Origin: CAYWKS01 sp964458935
GTDB lineage: Bacteria; Planctomycetota; Phycisphaerae; Phycisphaerales; Zrk34
Direction of reading: 5' to 3'
DNA: 64,000 bases
Assembly (NCBI GenBank): GCA_964458935.1
Contig: CAYWKS010000005.1
Location: forward strand, 62,001 to 126,000
The position numbers and the translations under genes are program-made. The notes below the pieces were generated by a model. It saw only the letters and a list, made by a program, of their open reading frames with translations. It was not told the DNA's origin and did not search any database. Position 1 is the first letter of the stretch; each line of letters begins with the position of its first letter. Below, piece after piece: positions 9,803-19,085 of the stretch.

Positions 9803-10696
9803 ATGCGACTGGCCTACCTAATTCTGGCGCACAAGAACCCGGCGCAGGTCATGCGGTTGGTTCGTGCACTGCGGGACCGAAAAGCGACCTGCTACGTACA
9901 CGTAGACGCCAAACAGCCGTTGCATCAAGCATGGCGGGAGTTGGCGGCCTTAGAGGGCGTCGTGCTGATCCGCCGCCGCCGTCGCATCTACTGGGGGGGA
10001 TGGAGCATCGTAGCAGCGACACTGAAGATGCTGCGGGTGGCCGTAGATGGCGGGGCCGATCGGCTTGTTCTTCTCAGCGGCCAGGACTATCCGCTGCAGC
10101 CGAATCCCATGTTTCGCGAAAGACTGTCGGGCAACGCGAATCACATGCAATGCTTCCGGCTTCCAGCCGCGTGCTGGACCAACGGGGGTATGGACAAGGT
10201 TGAGCGGTATCATTGGCTTGATCTTGCCGGACGACTGAACGCCGTGCGATTGCACGATCGGATAAGTCGCGTGTTGGAGCATGGTCTCGGCAAGCGTGTC
10301 GTCCCGGGCGGGCTCCGCCCCTTCGGCGGAAGCCAATGGTGGGCGATCACGCGTCAGTGCGCGCAGTTCGTCCTGGACTACACCAAGCAGCACCCGCACG
10401 TGCCGCGCTTCTTCTCGCGAACTCACGTACCCGATGAGTTGTTCTTTCAGACCATCATCGGCAACTCTGCCCTGCACGAGACGGTGACCAATGATCACCT
10501 GCGTGCCATTGACTGGGCAGGTGGGCATCATCCGCGCGTCCTGTGCCTCGCAGACTGTGAATGGCTGATGTCGCGAGGAGCATATTTCGCACGCAAGTTT
10601 GATATAGGTCTCGACACCGACGTGCTCGACCGCATTGATGAGTACAGGAAAGACTCGGCTCACTCCATGGCTTGGGACAAGGTCCGAACCGCGTGA
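9803..10696 (+). CDS. Core-2/I-branching beta-1,6-GlcNAc transferase-like (GT14)
   Basis: GT14-type enzyme, 297 residues. Family members add beta-1,6 branches of GlcNAc or xylose. Recognisable blocks are 'LAYLILAHKNPAQVMRLV' at the N-terminus, 'YVHVDAKQPL', 'LSGQDYPLQ' in the middle (the S-x-x-D-Y/F-P-L signature), 'FGGSQWWAITR' and 'VPDELFFQTII'. All are typical of the Branch family. Starts five bases after the previous stop; its own stop overlaps the next GTG start. A branching enzyme inside the array suggests the glycan is not linear. Good family call; exact linkage unproven. Confidence 0.88.
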   Translation: MRLAYLILAHKNPAQVMRLVRALRDRKATCYVHVDAKQPLHQAWRELAALEGVVLIRRRRRIYWGGWSIVAATLKMLRVAVDGGADRLVLLSGQDYPLQPNPMFRERLSGNANHMQCFRLPAACWTNGGMDKVERYHWLDLAGRLNAVRLHDRISRVLEHGLGKRVVPGGLRPFGGSQWWAITRQCAQFVLDYTKQHPHVPRFFSRTHVPDELFFQTIIGNSALHETVTNDHLRAIDWAGGHHPRVLCLADCEWLMSRGAYFARKFDIGLDTDVLDRIDEYRKDSAHSMAWDKVRTA

Positions 10697-12003
10697 GGGT
10701 CGTACACATCAGTAGCAGCGATCTGGCTGGCGGTGCGGCACGTGCGGCGTATCGTCTGCATCAAACACTCGTGGAACGCGGTGAGCAGTCGCAGATGCTT
10801 GTGCGCGCAAAGCGCTCGCTGGACCCGAGCGTTACTGCGCTAGGCCACCCCGACAGTGTGGTGGCAAAGGTGAAGTCCCGATGTGTGGACGCGGCCGTCC
10901 GGCACGACGCCAAGAGGTACGCGGCGTCTATGCCCGGTGGGTACGACGGTGTAAGCGACGACCGGGCTGGGGCCTGTGACCGGCTCCTCCACATGCTGCC
11001 GGATTGTGACGTCATCCATCTGCACTGGGTCAAGGGGCTTGTGGATTGGCGCCGCTTCTTCGCCAGGGTGCCGGGCCAGGTCAGTATCGTCTGGACCCTT
11101 CACGATATGAACCCATTGACAGGTGGATGTCACTTCGATCACCAGTGTGGCCGCTGGCGCGACTCGTGCGGTGCATGCCCGCAACTGGGCTCTGTCGATG
11201 CGGGTGACCTGTCAGCTCAGATTTGGCGCCGCAAGCGACATGCGTATCAGCACGTGAGGGCCGACCGGATGCGGGTCGTCGCACCCAGCCGCTGGCTGGC
11301 TGAAATGGCACGCGAATCGCCGTTGCTCGGCGGCTTCGAAGTCGATGCGATACCGAATGGGATCGATACGGATGCGTTCGCACCGCGCGACCGCGGCGTT
11401 GCGCGTGCGACGTTGGGCTTGCCGGCAGACGCCAAGGTTGTCGCGTTCGTTGCGCATGGTCTCCACGGGCGGCGCAAGGGATTTGAACTCTTGCGACAGA
11501 GCCTGGCGCGACTAGGCGAATTCCCCAACGTCCATTTGCTCTCGGCAGGCGCGATGCACGAGCTGTCAGAGGTTGCCGTGCCTCATGTGAATGCAGGCCC
11601 CATTAGCAACGAACGCATGCTGTCGCTGGTGTACAGTGCGGCAGACGTCTTCGTCATTCCGTCGATTCAGGACAATCTGCCTAACACGGTGCTCGAGGCC
11701 ATGGCGTGTGGCACGCCGGTAGTCGGCTTCTCCACAGGCGGTATTCCCGAGATGGTGGAAGACGGCCGAACGGGCTGGCTTGTACCAGTCGGTGATGTCG
11801 CCGCGTTGTCGCGCGCTGTCATGATCGCCTTGGAAGACCCGAATCGCGACGAAGTCGGGCGCAACGCCCGAACTGTCGCGGTTGAACGCTACGACAGTCA
11901 GGTTCAGGCGGCCGCCTATTCCAAGCTGTACCAGTCCTTGACCAAGGCTCGCTGCGCCCCGCACTTGCCGACACAAGCATTGCCAGCCGGATACATTGCA
12001 TGA
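10693..12003 (+). CDS. Glycosyltransferase family 4 (GT-B)
   Basis: Retaining GT-B enzyme, 436 residues. The N-terminal domain opens 'VRVVHISSSDLAGGAARAAY' (glycine-rich acceptor-side loop) and has 'IVWTLHDMNPLTGGCH'. This pattern, with nearby Cys-His residues, is frequent in the WcaC-like/'DMNPFTGGC' subgroup. The C-terminal GT1 domain has 'PNGIDTDAF', 'HGRRKGFELL' and the E-x7-E donor-binding motif in 'NTVLEAMACGTPVVGF'. The GTG at 10693 is used because it overlaps the previous stop (GTGA); upstream codons lie inside the GT14 gene. Probably adds a hexose or deoxyhexose; not resolved. Confidence 0.88.
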   Translation: MRVVHISSSDLAGGAARAAYRLHQTLVERGEQSQMLVRAKRSLDPSVTALGHPDSVVAKVKSRCVDAAVRHDAKRYAASMPGGYDGVSDDRAGACDRLLHMLPDCDVIHLHWVKGLVDWRRFFARVPGQVSIVWTLHDMNPLTGGCHFDHQCGRWRDSCGACPQLGSVDAGDLSAQIWRRKRHAYQHVRADRMRVVAPSRWLAEMARESPLLGGFEVDAIPNGIDTDAFAPRDRGVARATLGLPADAKVVAFVAHGLHGRRKGFELLRQSLARLGEFPNVHLLSAGAMHELSEVAVPHVNAGPISNERMLSLVYSAADVFVIPSIQDNLPNTVLEAMACGTPVVGFSTGGIPEMVEDGRTGWLVPVGDVAALSRAVMIALEDPNRDEVGRNARTVAVERYDSQVQAAAYSKLYQSLTKARCAPHLPTQALPAGYIA

Positions 12004-12902
12004 GAGAACGTCGTCAGATCACGCTTATCACGCCGGCGCATGCCGGTGACCTGGAACGTTTCCGCTTTCAACGCGAATCCATTGAGCGTCTGGGCATCTG
12101 TGACAGCATCCGTCATGTCGCTGTGATCGATCACGAGGACCTCCCGGTGTTCCGTGACCTGGGCTATGATCGCAACCTCGATCTGGTGTCTACGCGTGAG
12201 TTGCTGTCACGACGGTTGGAGGCGCGACGCCGTGCCGTGCCGCGCCGTCGCCGCGATCCCCGTCGCTACATCCAGGCGAAACCGCTGCATGGATGGATGG
12301 CCCAGCAATTGTTGAAACTGGCAGCCACGCAAGCCGTCGCAACGGAAGGCGCGTTATCGTTGGATTGCGATACGTTCTTCGTACGACAGATTCAGCATGA
12401 GGACTATTTCGATGCCGATGGAACCATGTTGCTATACGAAGAGGATGTGAAGGCGCCCGCCAAGTTCATGGACTGGGTCATCAGTGCTATGAAGTTTCTG
12501 AAGGTGCGGATGAATCAGGCTCCGGTCCATGTGTACACGTTCTCAGCGGTGCCATTGCACTGTGGCGTGATCGAAGACATGCGGCGGTACATCGAGCAAG
12601 TGCATGGCGGGTACTGGCTGGAGCGGATTGTCGAGGCCAACGTCTTCGAGTACTCGCTGCATGGAGTGTACGCCCGATTCATCGACGAGTTGGCGCGACA
12701 GACACCGGTCGCGCCAAGCCTCACGCTGCACTACTGGAATCGAGAGGCCATGCAGGGCTTTGACGAACGGTTGGAAACGGACGTAGCCGTGTCGTCGGCT
12801 AAGGCTGTCATGGTGCAGGGGAACATGGGTATGCAGCCGAACGCGTATCGTGAGGCCGTAGAAAGAGTCTGGCGTGCTCCCGTCGTCACTGCCCCGCAGT
12901 GA
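12000..12902 (+). CDS. Putative glycosyltransferase, DUF6492-like
   Basis: 300-residue protein beginning 'RRQITLITPAHAGDLERFRF', with an apparent acidic metal site 'LSLDCDTFFVRQ' around residue 120. The N-terminal strand plus D-x-D layout suggests a GT-A nucleotide-sugar transferase, and it reminds me of the DUF6492 family found in polysaccharide loci. A basic stretch around residues 75-90 (many Arg) is unusual and could contact membrane or nucleotide. ATG overlaps the preceding stop (ATGA). The function is inferred mainly from fold-like motifs and its place inside the glycosyltransferase run. Confidence 0.6.
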   Translation: MRERRQITLITPAHAGDLERFRFQRESIERLGICDSIRHVAVIDHEDLPVFRDLGYDRNLDLVSTRELLSRRLEARRRAVPRRRRDPRRYIQAKPLHGWMAQQLLKLAATQAVATEGALSLDCDTFFVRQIQHEDYFDADGTMLLYEEDVKAPAKFMDWVISAMKFLKVRMNQAPVHVYTFSAVPLHCGVIEDMRRYIEQVHGGYWLERIVEANVFEYSLHGVYARFIDELARQTPVAPSLTLHYWNREAMQGFDERLETDVAVSSAKAVMVQGNMGMQPNAYREAVERVWRAPVVTAPQ

Positions 12903-12937
12903 CGACGCGTACAAGTAGGTGTCGTGCAACACGCAGC

Positions 12938-13921
12938 ATGAACGTATTTCTGGCGAACGCGTATCCGCAGATGCCGCGGAGCTATATCCCACTTGTACGG
13001 GATCTGGCGGCGCGGGATCGCTACAAGGTGCACACCCTTGTCGAACAAGCTGAAGAGGCTGACCTGATCCTGTACGTTGATGCGCGCAGCGACTTCAACG
13101 ACTACTACTTGGGTGCGCTCCGACGGCATGAACTGGTGCGCCGCTACCCCGAGCGGTGCATGATGTACAACGAGATATTCAATGGGTGGCCGGCGCTGCC
13201 GGGGCTGTTTGTCTCGCCCCAGGTCCGTCGGTACGATCCGCATCGGCAGCGGCCGTGCGGGTACATCGTCGGGGTCCTCAACCCGTACTGCGAAGGCTGT
13301 GGCGAACACGAGGCTATGGAGCCGACGTTGTTGTACTCTTTCGCGGGGCGACCGGTGTGTCCAATGCGACAAAGCATGATGGCAATCGACCATCCGCGGG
13401 GACTGATTGAGGACACAACCGGATACAACTACTTTAGGGGTGCGCTGGATAGTCGTCTGATGGATAAGCAGCGTGAGTATGCGGATATGATCCGGCGTAC
13501 CAAGTACGTGCTGTGCCCGCGGGGCATCGCTACATCGTCATATCGCCTTTACGAAGCCATGGCAGCCGGCCGGGCACCGGTCATTATCAGTGATGCGTGG
13601 GTAGCGCCGCGTGGGCCTGACTGGTCGTCATTCGCGGTGTTTATCCCCGAGAAAGATGTGGATGCGATACCCGAGAGACTCGAATCCATCGAGGACGAGG
13701 CAACCGATCGCGGTCGGCAAGCGCGAAAGGCGTACGAGGAGTGGTTCGGGTCGGATGTGCGTTTCCATTGGATGGTTGAGTGGTGCGGAGAGATCCTCTC
13801 ATCGCGCCGCGTGCCGGAACGGATAATGCGCAGGGTGCCGAACCAACAGGTGATCGGCCACCGACTACGCCAGGCACGACATACGACCAAGAGACGCATC
13901 AAGGCGGCGATAAGAGCGTAA
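12938..13921 (+). CDS. Exostosin-like (GT47-type) glycosyltransferase
   Basis: About 327 residues. The C-terminal half has the exostosin-like block 'RRTKYVLCPRGIATSSYRLY' then 'EAMAAGRAPVIISD', the nucleotide-sugar-binding region of GT47-type GT-B enzymes. The N-terminal half is shorter than in eukaryotic exostosins but similar to bacterial homologues in capsule clusters. It carries a Cys pair, 'CEGCGEH', that could bind metal. The ATG at 12938 gives the natural N-terminus 'MNVFLANAYP'; a GTG at 12899 overlapping the previous stop is an alternative that adds 13 unremarkable residues. Sugar unknown. Confidence 0.7.
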   Translation: MNVFLANAYPQMPRSYIPLVRDLAARDRYKVHTLVEQAEEADLILYVDARSDFNDYYLGALRRHELVRRYPERCMMYNEIFNGWPALPGLFVSPQVRRYDPHRQRPCGYIVGVLNPYCEGCGEHEAMEPTLLYSFAGRPVCPMRQSMMAIDHPRGLIEDTTGYNYFRGALDSRLMDKQREYADMIRRTKYVLCPRGIATSSYRLYEAMAAGRAPVIISDAWVAPRGPDWSSFAVFIPEKDVDAIPERLESIEDEATDRGRQARKAYEEWFGSDVRFHWMVEWCGEILSSRRVPERIMRRVPNQQVIGHRLRQARHTTKRRIKAAIRA

Positions 13922-15001
13922 ATGGCAGATGGTCTTCGCACCACTGCCGCGGGTGGAGGTGAACTGAACTCAGCGATGAACAACCTGAAGCATCGAGCGA
14001 TGCTGGGCGCCATTCATATGCGGGTGGCCGCAGCCGTGCAGCATATCGCAGGTCCCCGGGACATAGCGACCGATGGCAAGTCCACGGTCGTAACGGCCCT
14101 CATGCGGGACGCCGAAACGCACGTGGAACACTTCATTGAACATCATCTGGCGATGGGGGCTGCGGGCATTGTGCTCATGGACAATGGTTCTGCCGATGCC
14201 AGCATCATCAAGGCGCGGCGCTACGCGGATGTCATCGTGCTCCGTTGCGACCTGCCGTTTCGTACCTGCAAGCAGTGGATGCGGCGGTACCTGTTCAATC
14301 GATACGGCCGAAGAGGCTGGCACATGGCTCTTGATATTGACGAGCGCTTCGACTTCCCAAGCTCGCGTACATTGGGTCTACCCGGCCTGGTGCGGTATCT
14401 CAACAGTCATGGCTTCACGGGGGTGATTGCCCACATGCTCGATATGTTCCCTGATGGCGCCATTGCATCCTGGGCAACGGCTGGCGCGAGTGCGAACGAT
14501 GCCGTGTGGTATGACATCAGCGAGATTCGCAAGAAGCCGTACCCCGACCTGCCGGGATGCACGATCTCCAACACGAAGATTCGGTGGCATTCGCATGGCG
14601 TGCGAAGCGAGGTGCTGAATGGTGTGCCGGCATTGACGAAGGTGCCATTGCTGAAGCGTGCAGGTGGCGCGCGGCCGTCATTCATGAATGTGCACAACTG
14701 CTACAATGCACGCTTGGCAGACGTGACTGGCGTGTTGCTCCATTACAAGTTTGATGCCACGTTCGTAGAGCAGTGCCGGCTCGCCGTCGACCGGGGCAAC
14801 TATTGGGATGGGTCTGCTGAGTATCGAGCATACCTCGAAGCATTGGAGGATGATTGGGAGCTGGCGTTGCGAACGAGCACCAGCGAGCAGCTGGAGTCTG
14901 TTGAGCAGTTGGTCAGTGCAGGCTTCCTCACAACCTCTGATACATACGACAAGTATCGGGGGGCCGTGGACGCAGGCGACAGGCAGGTTACGCACGCATG
15001 A
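13922..15001 (+). CDS. Glycosyltransferase family 92/2-like (Glyco_tranf_2_4 type)
   Basis: 359 residues. The core begins near residue 52: 'VVTALMRDAETHVEHFIEHH', 'LMDNGSADAS', then 'QWMRRYLFN' and the metal site 'ALDIDERFDF'. The pairing of E-x-x-x-x-x-E/W-H-H with D-N-x-S-x-D and D-x-D-E-F/R is the signature of the GT92/Glyco_tranf_2_4 group. The ATG immediately follows the previous TAA. 'LLHYKFDATFVEQC' near the C-terminus matches the 'HYK' block of this family. The stop overlaps the next start (ATGA). Family is secure; donor sugar not known. Confidence 0.78.
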   Translation: MADGLRTTAAGGGELNSAMNNLKHRAMLGAIHMRVAAAVQHIAGPRDIATDGKSTVVTALMRDAETHVEHFIEHHLAMGAAGIVLMDNGSADASIIKARRYADVIVLRCDLPFRTCKQWMRRYLFNRYGRRGWHMALDIDERFDFPSSRTLGLPGLVRYLNSHGFTGVIAHMLDMFPDGAIASWATAGASANDAVWYDISEIRKKPYPDLPGCTISNTKIRWHSHGVRSEVLNGVPALTKVPLLKRAGGARPSFMNVHNCYNARLADVTGVLLHYKFDATFVEQCRLAVDRGNYWDGSAEYRAYLEALEDDWELALRTSTSEQLESVEQLVSAGFLTTSDTYDKYRGAVDAGDRQVTHA

Positions 15002-15957
15002 GTACATGGCCACTCATCAGCATTGTCACGCCGTCGTACAACCAGGCAGGGTATCTGGAGCAGACGATGCGATCTGTTCTGGATCAAGGATATCCCAACC
15101 TCGAGTATATTGTGATTGACGGCGGCAGCACGGATGGGTCGGTGCAGGTGATCGAGCGATACGCCGAGCGGCTAGCCTATTGGGTCAGCGAGGCCGACCG
15201 GGGACAACCTCATGCAATCAACAAGGGCTTCGCCAGGGCGACAGGTGAAATCGTAGCGTTCCTGAACAGCGATGACGTCTATTTGCCCGGCGCACTACAC
15301 GCAGTGGGCGAAGTCTTCGCACGTGAGCGGGATACGCATTGGATCGCCGGTGGGGTGCTGATGTTTGGCGCGCCTGAGCAGTTCCCCGATCCGCATTGGT
15401 GGCAGGGGGCGTGGGTGCCACGCGATGCGGCTGCATGTGTGTATCGCAACTACCAAGCACCCCAGCCAGGGATGTTCTGGCGTCGGTCCGTCTTCCAAGA
15501 GCACGGCGGGTTCGACGAGTCGATGCGCTACTGCTTTGATCATGAATTCTATTGTCGAGTCATGATCAACGGTGTGACGTGTGAGCCGATCGGTCGGCCC
15601 GTTGCTGCGTATCGTTTTCACGGGTCGAGCAAGACAGTTGCGGAAGGTGATCGATTCCGCACAGAGTTTGCGCTGGCGCGACAACGCTACGAAGGGCGGT
15701 TGCCGCTCGCGCGTGCCCGACGTGAGGCGCGGATCGCGGCCCGACGCGATGCGAGGACCGGTATCCTCGGGGCATTCAATAAGGCCATACGACTCGCTGC
15801 CGAGGGCAGGCGCTTGACCGCATGGCGTGAATGGTGGCTCGCCGTGCGGTCACGGCCGATGATGCTGATGACCCGTGCCTCGCTCGGGTGCCTGCGACGC
15901 ATCATCCTGCCAGACAGCACGCGCAGCATCGCGGATGCATCCACGGTGCAGCCATGA
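14998..15957 (+). CDS. Glycosyltransferase family 2 (paralogue of the 6760 gene)
   Basis: 319-residue GT2 enzyme: 'ISIVTPSYNQAGYLEQTMRS', 'EYIVIDGGSTDGSVQVIERY', 'EADRGQPHAINKGFARATGE' and the metal site 'NSDDVYLPGAL'. It shares the unusual 'DRGQ-HAINKGF' block with the enzyme at 6760, marking both as one subfamily that was probably duplicated. The C-terminal part is Arg-rich, which may give peripheral membrane attachment. ATG overlaps the preceding TGA; its stop overlaps the next ATG. Confidence 0.9.
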   Translation: MSTWPLISIVTPSYNQAGYLEQTMRSVLDQGYPNLEYIVIDGGSTDGSVQVIERYAERLAYWVSEADRGQPHAINKGFARATGEIVAFLNSDDVYLPGALHAVGEVFARERDTHWIAGGVLMFGAPEQFPDPHWWQGAWVPRDAAACVYRNYQAPQPGMFWRRSVFQEHGGFDESMRYCFDHEFYCRVMINGVTCEPIGRPVAAYRFHGSSKTVAEGDRFRTEFALARQRYEGRLPLARARREARIAARRDARTGILGAFNKAIRLAAEGRRLTAWREWWLAVRSRPMMLMTRASLGCLRRIILPDSTRSIADASTVQP

Positions 15958-17135
15958 CCATTCCCATCGTCTATCACGGGCTGGGGATACGCTGGTGCTC
16001 ATGGTCGGCCGGGCGCCATTTGGCTCTGATGCGGGCGATGGCTCAACGTCATCCAGTCATTATCCTTGACGCACCCGATCTCGCAGGTGGTGCATTCAGG
16101 CAGCGTCGCCCCCGGCTGGAGCATGTACACGACAACCTCCATGTGGTTCGCAACGCGTTCGGGTGGCGGGCGGCAAGATTGGGCCGACGGCTCGATCCCG
16201 TCTCGGCCTACGTGGATGCGGCATGGACTCGCGCGGCGTTGCGCCGGTTGGGGTGTCGCGACTACGTGCTATGGATGGGGTCGCCGGCACCCGAACGGGC
16301 GCGCTGGATGAACACCGGGCGCATGGTCTACGACTGCCTCGATCCATGTTTCGACTCGCGCCACCAGGTTGCGTTCGACCGGCGCGAGGAGAATGTCGCA
16401 ACGAGGAGTCACGTCGTCTTCGCATCTGCAGATAGGCTCGTGGAACGCATGCGGCGGTGGAACGCCAACGTGTATCATTTGCCCAACGCTGCGGACCCAT
16501 GCTTCGCCGCATCGCGGGAAGGCCCGAGCGCCCTGCCCGAGCCGCTTCGTGGCCGACCGCGACCGGTCATTGGGTACATGGGCACGCTGGACGGGCGATT
16601 TGACTTTGAAGCCATTCGCTGTGCGGCCGCAGCCTTGCCTGATTTCACCTTTTGCCTTGTGGGGCGAGTCAACGGCGACCAGGAGGCTGCGGCGTCAACA
16701 CTACGCGCCATGCCCAATGTGATGATGCCCGGTCCGGCCCATGGCGACCGGGCGGTCGCGTACAACCACGCGTTCGACGTCGGCCTCGTTCCCTTTCGCC
16801 ATGATCCTCTCAACGACTGCCTCGACCCGGTCAAGTTGTACATGTATTTCATGACAGGCAAGCCGGTTGTTGCAGCGGCGACCCGCGAGTGTCGCGCTCG
16901 CGAGCATCTGGTCTATCTGGCACGAGGCGCCATGGACTGGATCAACGCCGTACGCGTCGCCGCCACGGAGGATGATGCGGCCGCTCGTCGCGCGCGTACT
17001 GACTATGCCATGATGAACACATGGGATCATCGTGCAGAGCAGGCGCTGCAAACCATGCGGGTAGCGGGCCTGCTGGAGAGTGCGAATCGTGCGGCCGTAC
17101 CGATGGCTGACCAAGTGGCACAAGCGACGGGCTAA
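15954..17135 (+). CDS. GT-B glycosyltransferase, TuaH/family 1-like
   Basis: 393-residue two-domain enzyme. The N-terminal half contains 'YDCLDPCFDSRH' and 'VVFASADRLVERM', where the second domain begins; it continues with 'LPNAADPCF' and 'RPVIGYMGTLDGRFDFEAIR'. The donor-binding end is 'PVKLYMYFMTGKPVVA', in which the first Glu of the usual E-x7-E is replaced, as in the TuaH-like subgroup. The ATG that overlaps the previous stop was chosen; the reading frame extends upstream only through the neighbouring gene. It is related to the product of 34807 by the same domain plan ('YDITDD', 'NPIKLWEYLASGKPIV'). Confidence 0.78.
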   Translation: MTIPIVYHGLGIRWCSWSAGRHLALMRAMAQRHPVIILDAPDLAGGAFRQRRPRLEHVHDNLHVVRNAFGWRAARLGRRLDPVSAYVDAAWTRAALRRLGCRDYVLWMGSPAPERARWMNTGRMVYDCLDPCFDSRHQVAFDRREENVATRSHVVFASADRLVERMRRWNANVYHLPNAADPCFAASREGPSALPEPLRGRPRPVIGYMGTLDGRFDFEAIRCAAAALPDFTFCLVGRVNGDQEAAASTLRAMPNVMMPGPAHGDRAVAYNHAFDVGLVPFRHDPLNDCLDPVKLYMYFMTGKPVVAAATRECRAREHLVYLARGAMDWINAVRVAATEDDAAARRARTDYAMMNTWDHRAEQALQTMRVAGLLESANRAAVPMADQVAQATG

Positions 17136-17154
17136 ACATGGTGAGCGTGCACTG

Positions 17155-17979
17155 ATGCTTCAGAACTGCGCCAAGTCCTGCATTCGATACGCAGCCCTGG
17201 CCGGCCATCGATGTGTAGCCCGCGCCCTGGGCACGCGGCTGCGGATGTTGCTGATACAGTGTCCCATGCGCTCAGGTTCGTCGCTATTGAGCCACCTGCT
17301 CAATGGTCATCATGAGTTCTGCGGGCTTGGCGAAGCTAACCAGTCTTACACCGCAGGAGCAGGAGTGGCAGACCTTTACGCTGTGACCGCCTTGAAACTG
17401 CGGCAACCAAGGATTAGCGGGCGTTACATCGTCGATAAGATCGTTCACAATCGTTACCTCGACGCCGCTTCTTATGCACGCATGAATGCGTGGAGCATAT
17501 TCCTGCTGCGCGATCCACGCGATTGCGTCGAAAGCATTGTCGAACGCATCTTCCATGGCGATCAACATGGCGCCATCCAGTACTTCGAAGCCCGACTGGC
17601 CGGTCTCGGCGAGTTGGCCGCAGCCGGATGTCCGGAAAGGCAAGTCTGGCTGACGTACGAGCAACTGCAGCACCAGACCATGATGGTTCAGACGCTGCTG
17701 TCGCAGGTTTTGGAAGTGGCCGGCCTGACCTGCGACGAGTACAAGCCGCACCGTTTCACGGGCCAGTGGGGGCACGGCGACGGCGGTGAGCGTATTGCTG
17801 CCGGCCGCATTCTGCGCGACCGGCCCAAGCATGGCGTGGAACTGATGCCGGGGATTGCGGATCGGGCACAGACAGCTTACGCGCAATGCGTCGAGGTACT
17901 GATGGCTTCGTGCCAGGGTCTACCCCGTACTACCGAGTGCGGGCACCCGGTGCAGGCAGAGGTAACCAGCGGAAGCTAA
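17155..17979 (+). CDS. Sulfotransferase family protein
   Basis: 274-residue sulfotransferase-fold protein, second in the window. PAPS-binding loop 'IQCPMRSGSSLLSHLL' (about residues 34-49); 3'-phosphate motif 'IFLLRDPRDCVESIVE' (115-130) with Arg119 and Ser127; a late 'TYEQL' strand as in other family members. Start set at the ATG at 17155, 19 bases after the preceding stop; a later ATG at 17245, just before the loop, is possible. Stop and next start share an A (TAATG). Its position between glycosyltransferases fits a sugar-sulfating role on the same polymer; protein tyrosine sulfation is not excluded. Confidence 0.78.
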   Translation: MLQNCAKSCIRYAALAGHRCVARALGTRLRMLLIQCPMRSGSSLLSHLLNGHHEFCGLGEANQSYTAGAGVADLYAVTALKLRQPRISGRYIVDKIVHNRYLDAASYARMNAWSIFLLRDPRDCVESIVERIFHGDQHGAIQYFEARLAGLGELAAAGCPERQVWLTYEQLQHQTMMVQTLLSQVLEVAGLTCDEYKPHRFTGQWGHGDGGERIAAGRILRDRPKHGVELMPGIADRAQTAYAQCVEVLMASCQGLPRTTECGHPVQAEVTSGS

Positions 17980-19085
17980 TGAGTCAGGGATCACCGTCCA
18001 TTCGATTCACCGTTGTCATACCCACCATGAACCGTCAAGCGATGGTCGCCGAAGCACTGCGAAGTGTGGTAGCGCAGAGCTATCCTGCTCACGAGATCAT
18101 TGTCGTGCACGACGGTGGTGCGGATGGGACGGTCGATGCCATCAAGCAAGACTACGCAGGCGTGCTCGTGATCGATCAGGCGAACCGTGGTCTGCCGGCT
18201 GCGCGTAACGCTGCGATCGCACGGGCTACCGGCGAGTGGATCGCGTTTCTGGATGACGATGACCTGTGGCACCGGGATAAGCTCAGTCGAGTCGCTGAGT
18301 TCATCGAGCAGCATCCTGATGTGCGTGCCATCAATCACCCCAATTGGTACTTCAGCGATGATGAAGACGGTCCGCAAGCGCGGCTGGGATTGGGTCGAGA
18401 CTTTGTCGCCACCGGCTATGATGCTTGCCAGGAGTGGGCCGACGGGCAACCGCTGCATGATGAAGCAGCCGCGGCTCGGCATCGTGTCACGGGCGACAGC
18501 TACCGTTTGCTGCTGGAGCGTAATCGCGGCGTTATTTCCGGATCGGTCGTGCATCGAGAGACGTTGATTGAGGCGGGCTGCTTCCCCGTGACCTGGGGTT
18601 GGGGTGAAGATTGGGCGATGTTTCTCAACGTCGCTCGATTCACCGAATGGCATACGCTGTCGTATCGGCTTGGATTCACACGCTTCCATTCAACGCAGAT
18701 GACTACGGCCTCGCTGGTACCATGGATGCATTCGCTGAGCGGGTTTCTTGACGTGTGGCAGACCGGCCGACCGATGCCGTACCGCGTCACCGAAGAACAG
18801 AGAGTGTCACTGTTGGCGGAGTACGGCCCGGTGTATCGCCGCGTCGTGCAGGGCTTCATCCATGGCGCAGTGAAGCACCGCCAGCTTGGTATGGCTATGC
18901 GGTTGTATCGTTTGGGTAGCTGCCTGTTGCCGCGCTGGCGTGATCGACTCTATGTGTGGCTGCCCACCCGGGTGACATGGCGCTGGGATCGCAGGTGCGG
19001 CTGCCTGCCCAAGGGCCGTGCTGACGACGCCACAGGTCGCTGGCCTGCGCTATATAGACCCAGGCACGCAGGAGTCTCAGAGTGA
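17979..19085 (+). CDS. Glycosyltransferase family 2
   Basis: 368 residues. Starts 'MSQGSPSIRFTVVIPTMNRQ', then 'EIIVVHDGGADGTVDAI', 'GLPAARNAAIARATGEWIAF' and the metal site 'LDDDDLWH'. These are canonical GT2 blocks in the right order. The middle section (about residues 120-200) is longer than usual and rich in acidic residues, probably an acceptor-binding insertion. Start is the TAATG overlap with the sulfotransferase gene. The following gene starts inside its stop codon (GTGA). Confidence 0.88.
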   Translation: MSQGSPSIRFTVVIPTMNRQAMVAEALRSVVAQSYPAHEIIVVHDGGADGTVDAIKQDYAGVLVIDQANRGLPAARNAAIARATGEWIAFLDDDDLWHRDKLSRVAEFIEQHPDVRAINHPNWYFSDDEDGPQARLGLGRDFVATGYDACQEWADGQPLHDEAAAARHRVTGDSYRLLLERNRGVISGSVVHRETLIEAGCFPVTWGWGEDWAMFLNVARFTEWHTLSYRLGFTRFHSTQMTTASLVPWMHSLSGFLDVWQTGRPMPYRVTEEQRVSLLAEYGPVYRRVVQGFIHGAVKHRQLGMAMRLYRLGSCLLPRWRDRLYVWLPTRVTWRWDRRCGCLPKGRADDATGRWPALYRPRHAGVSE

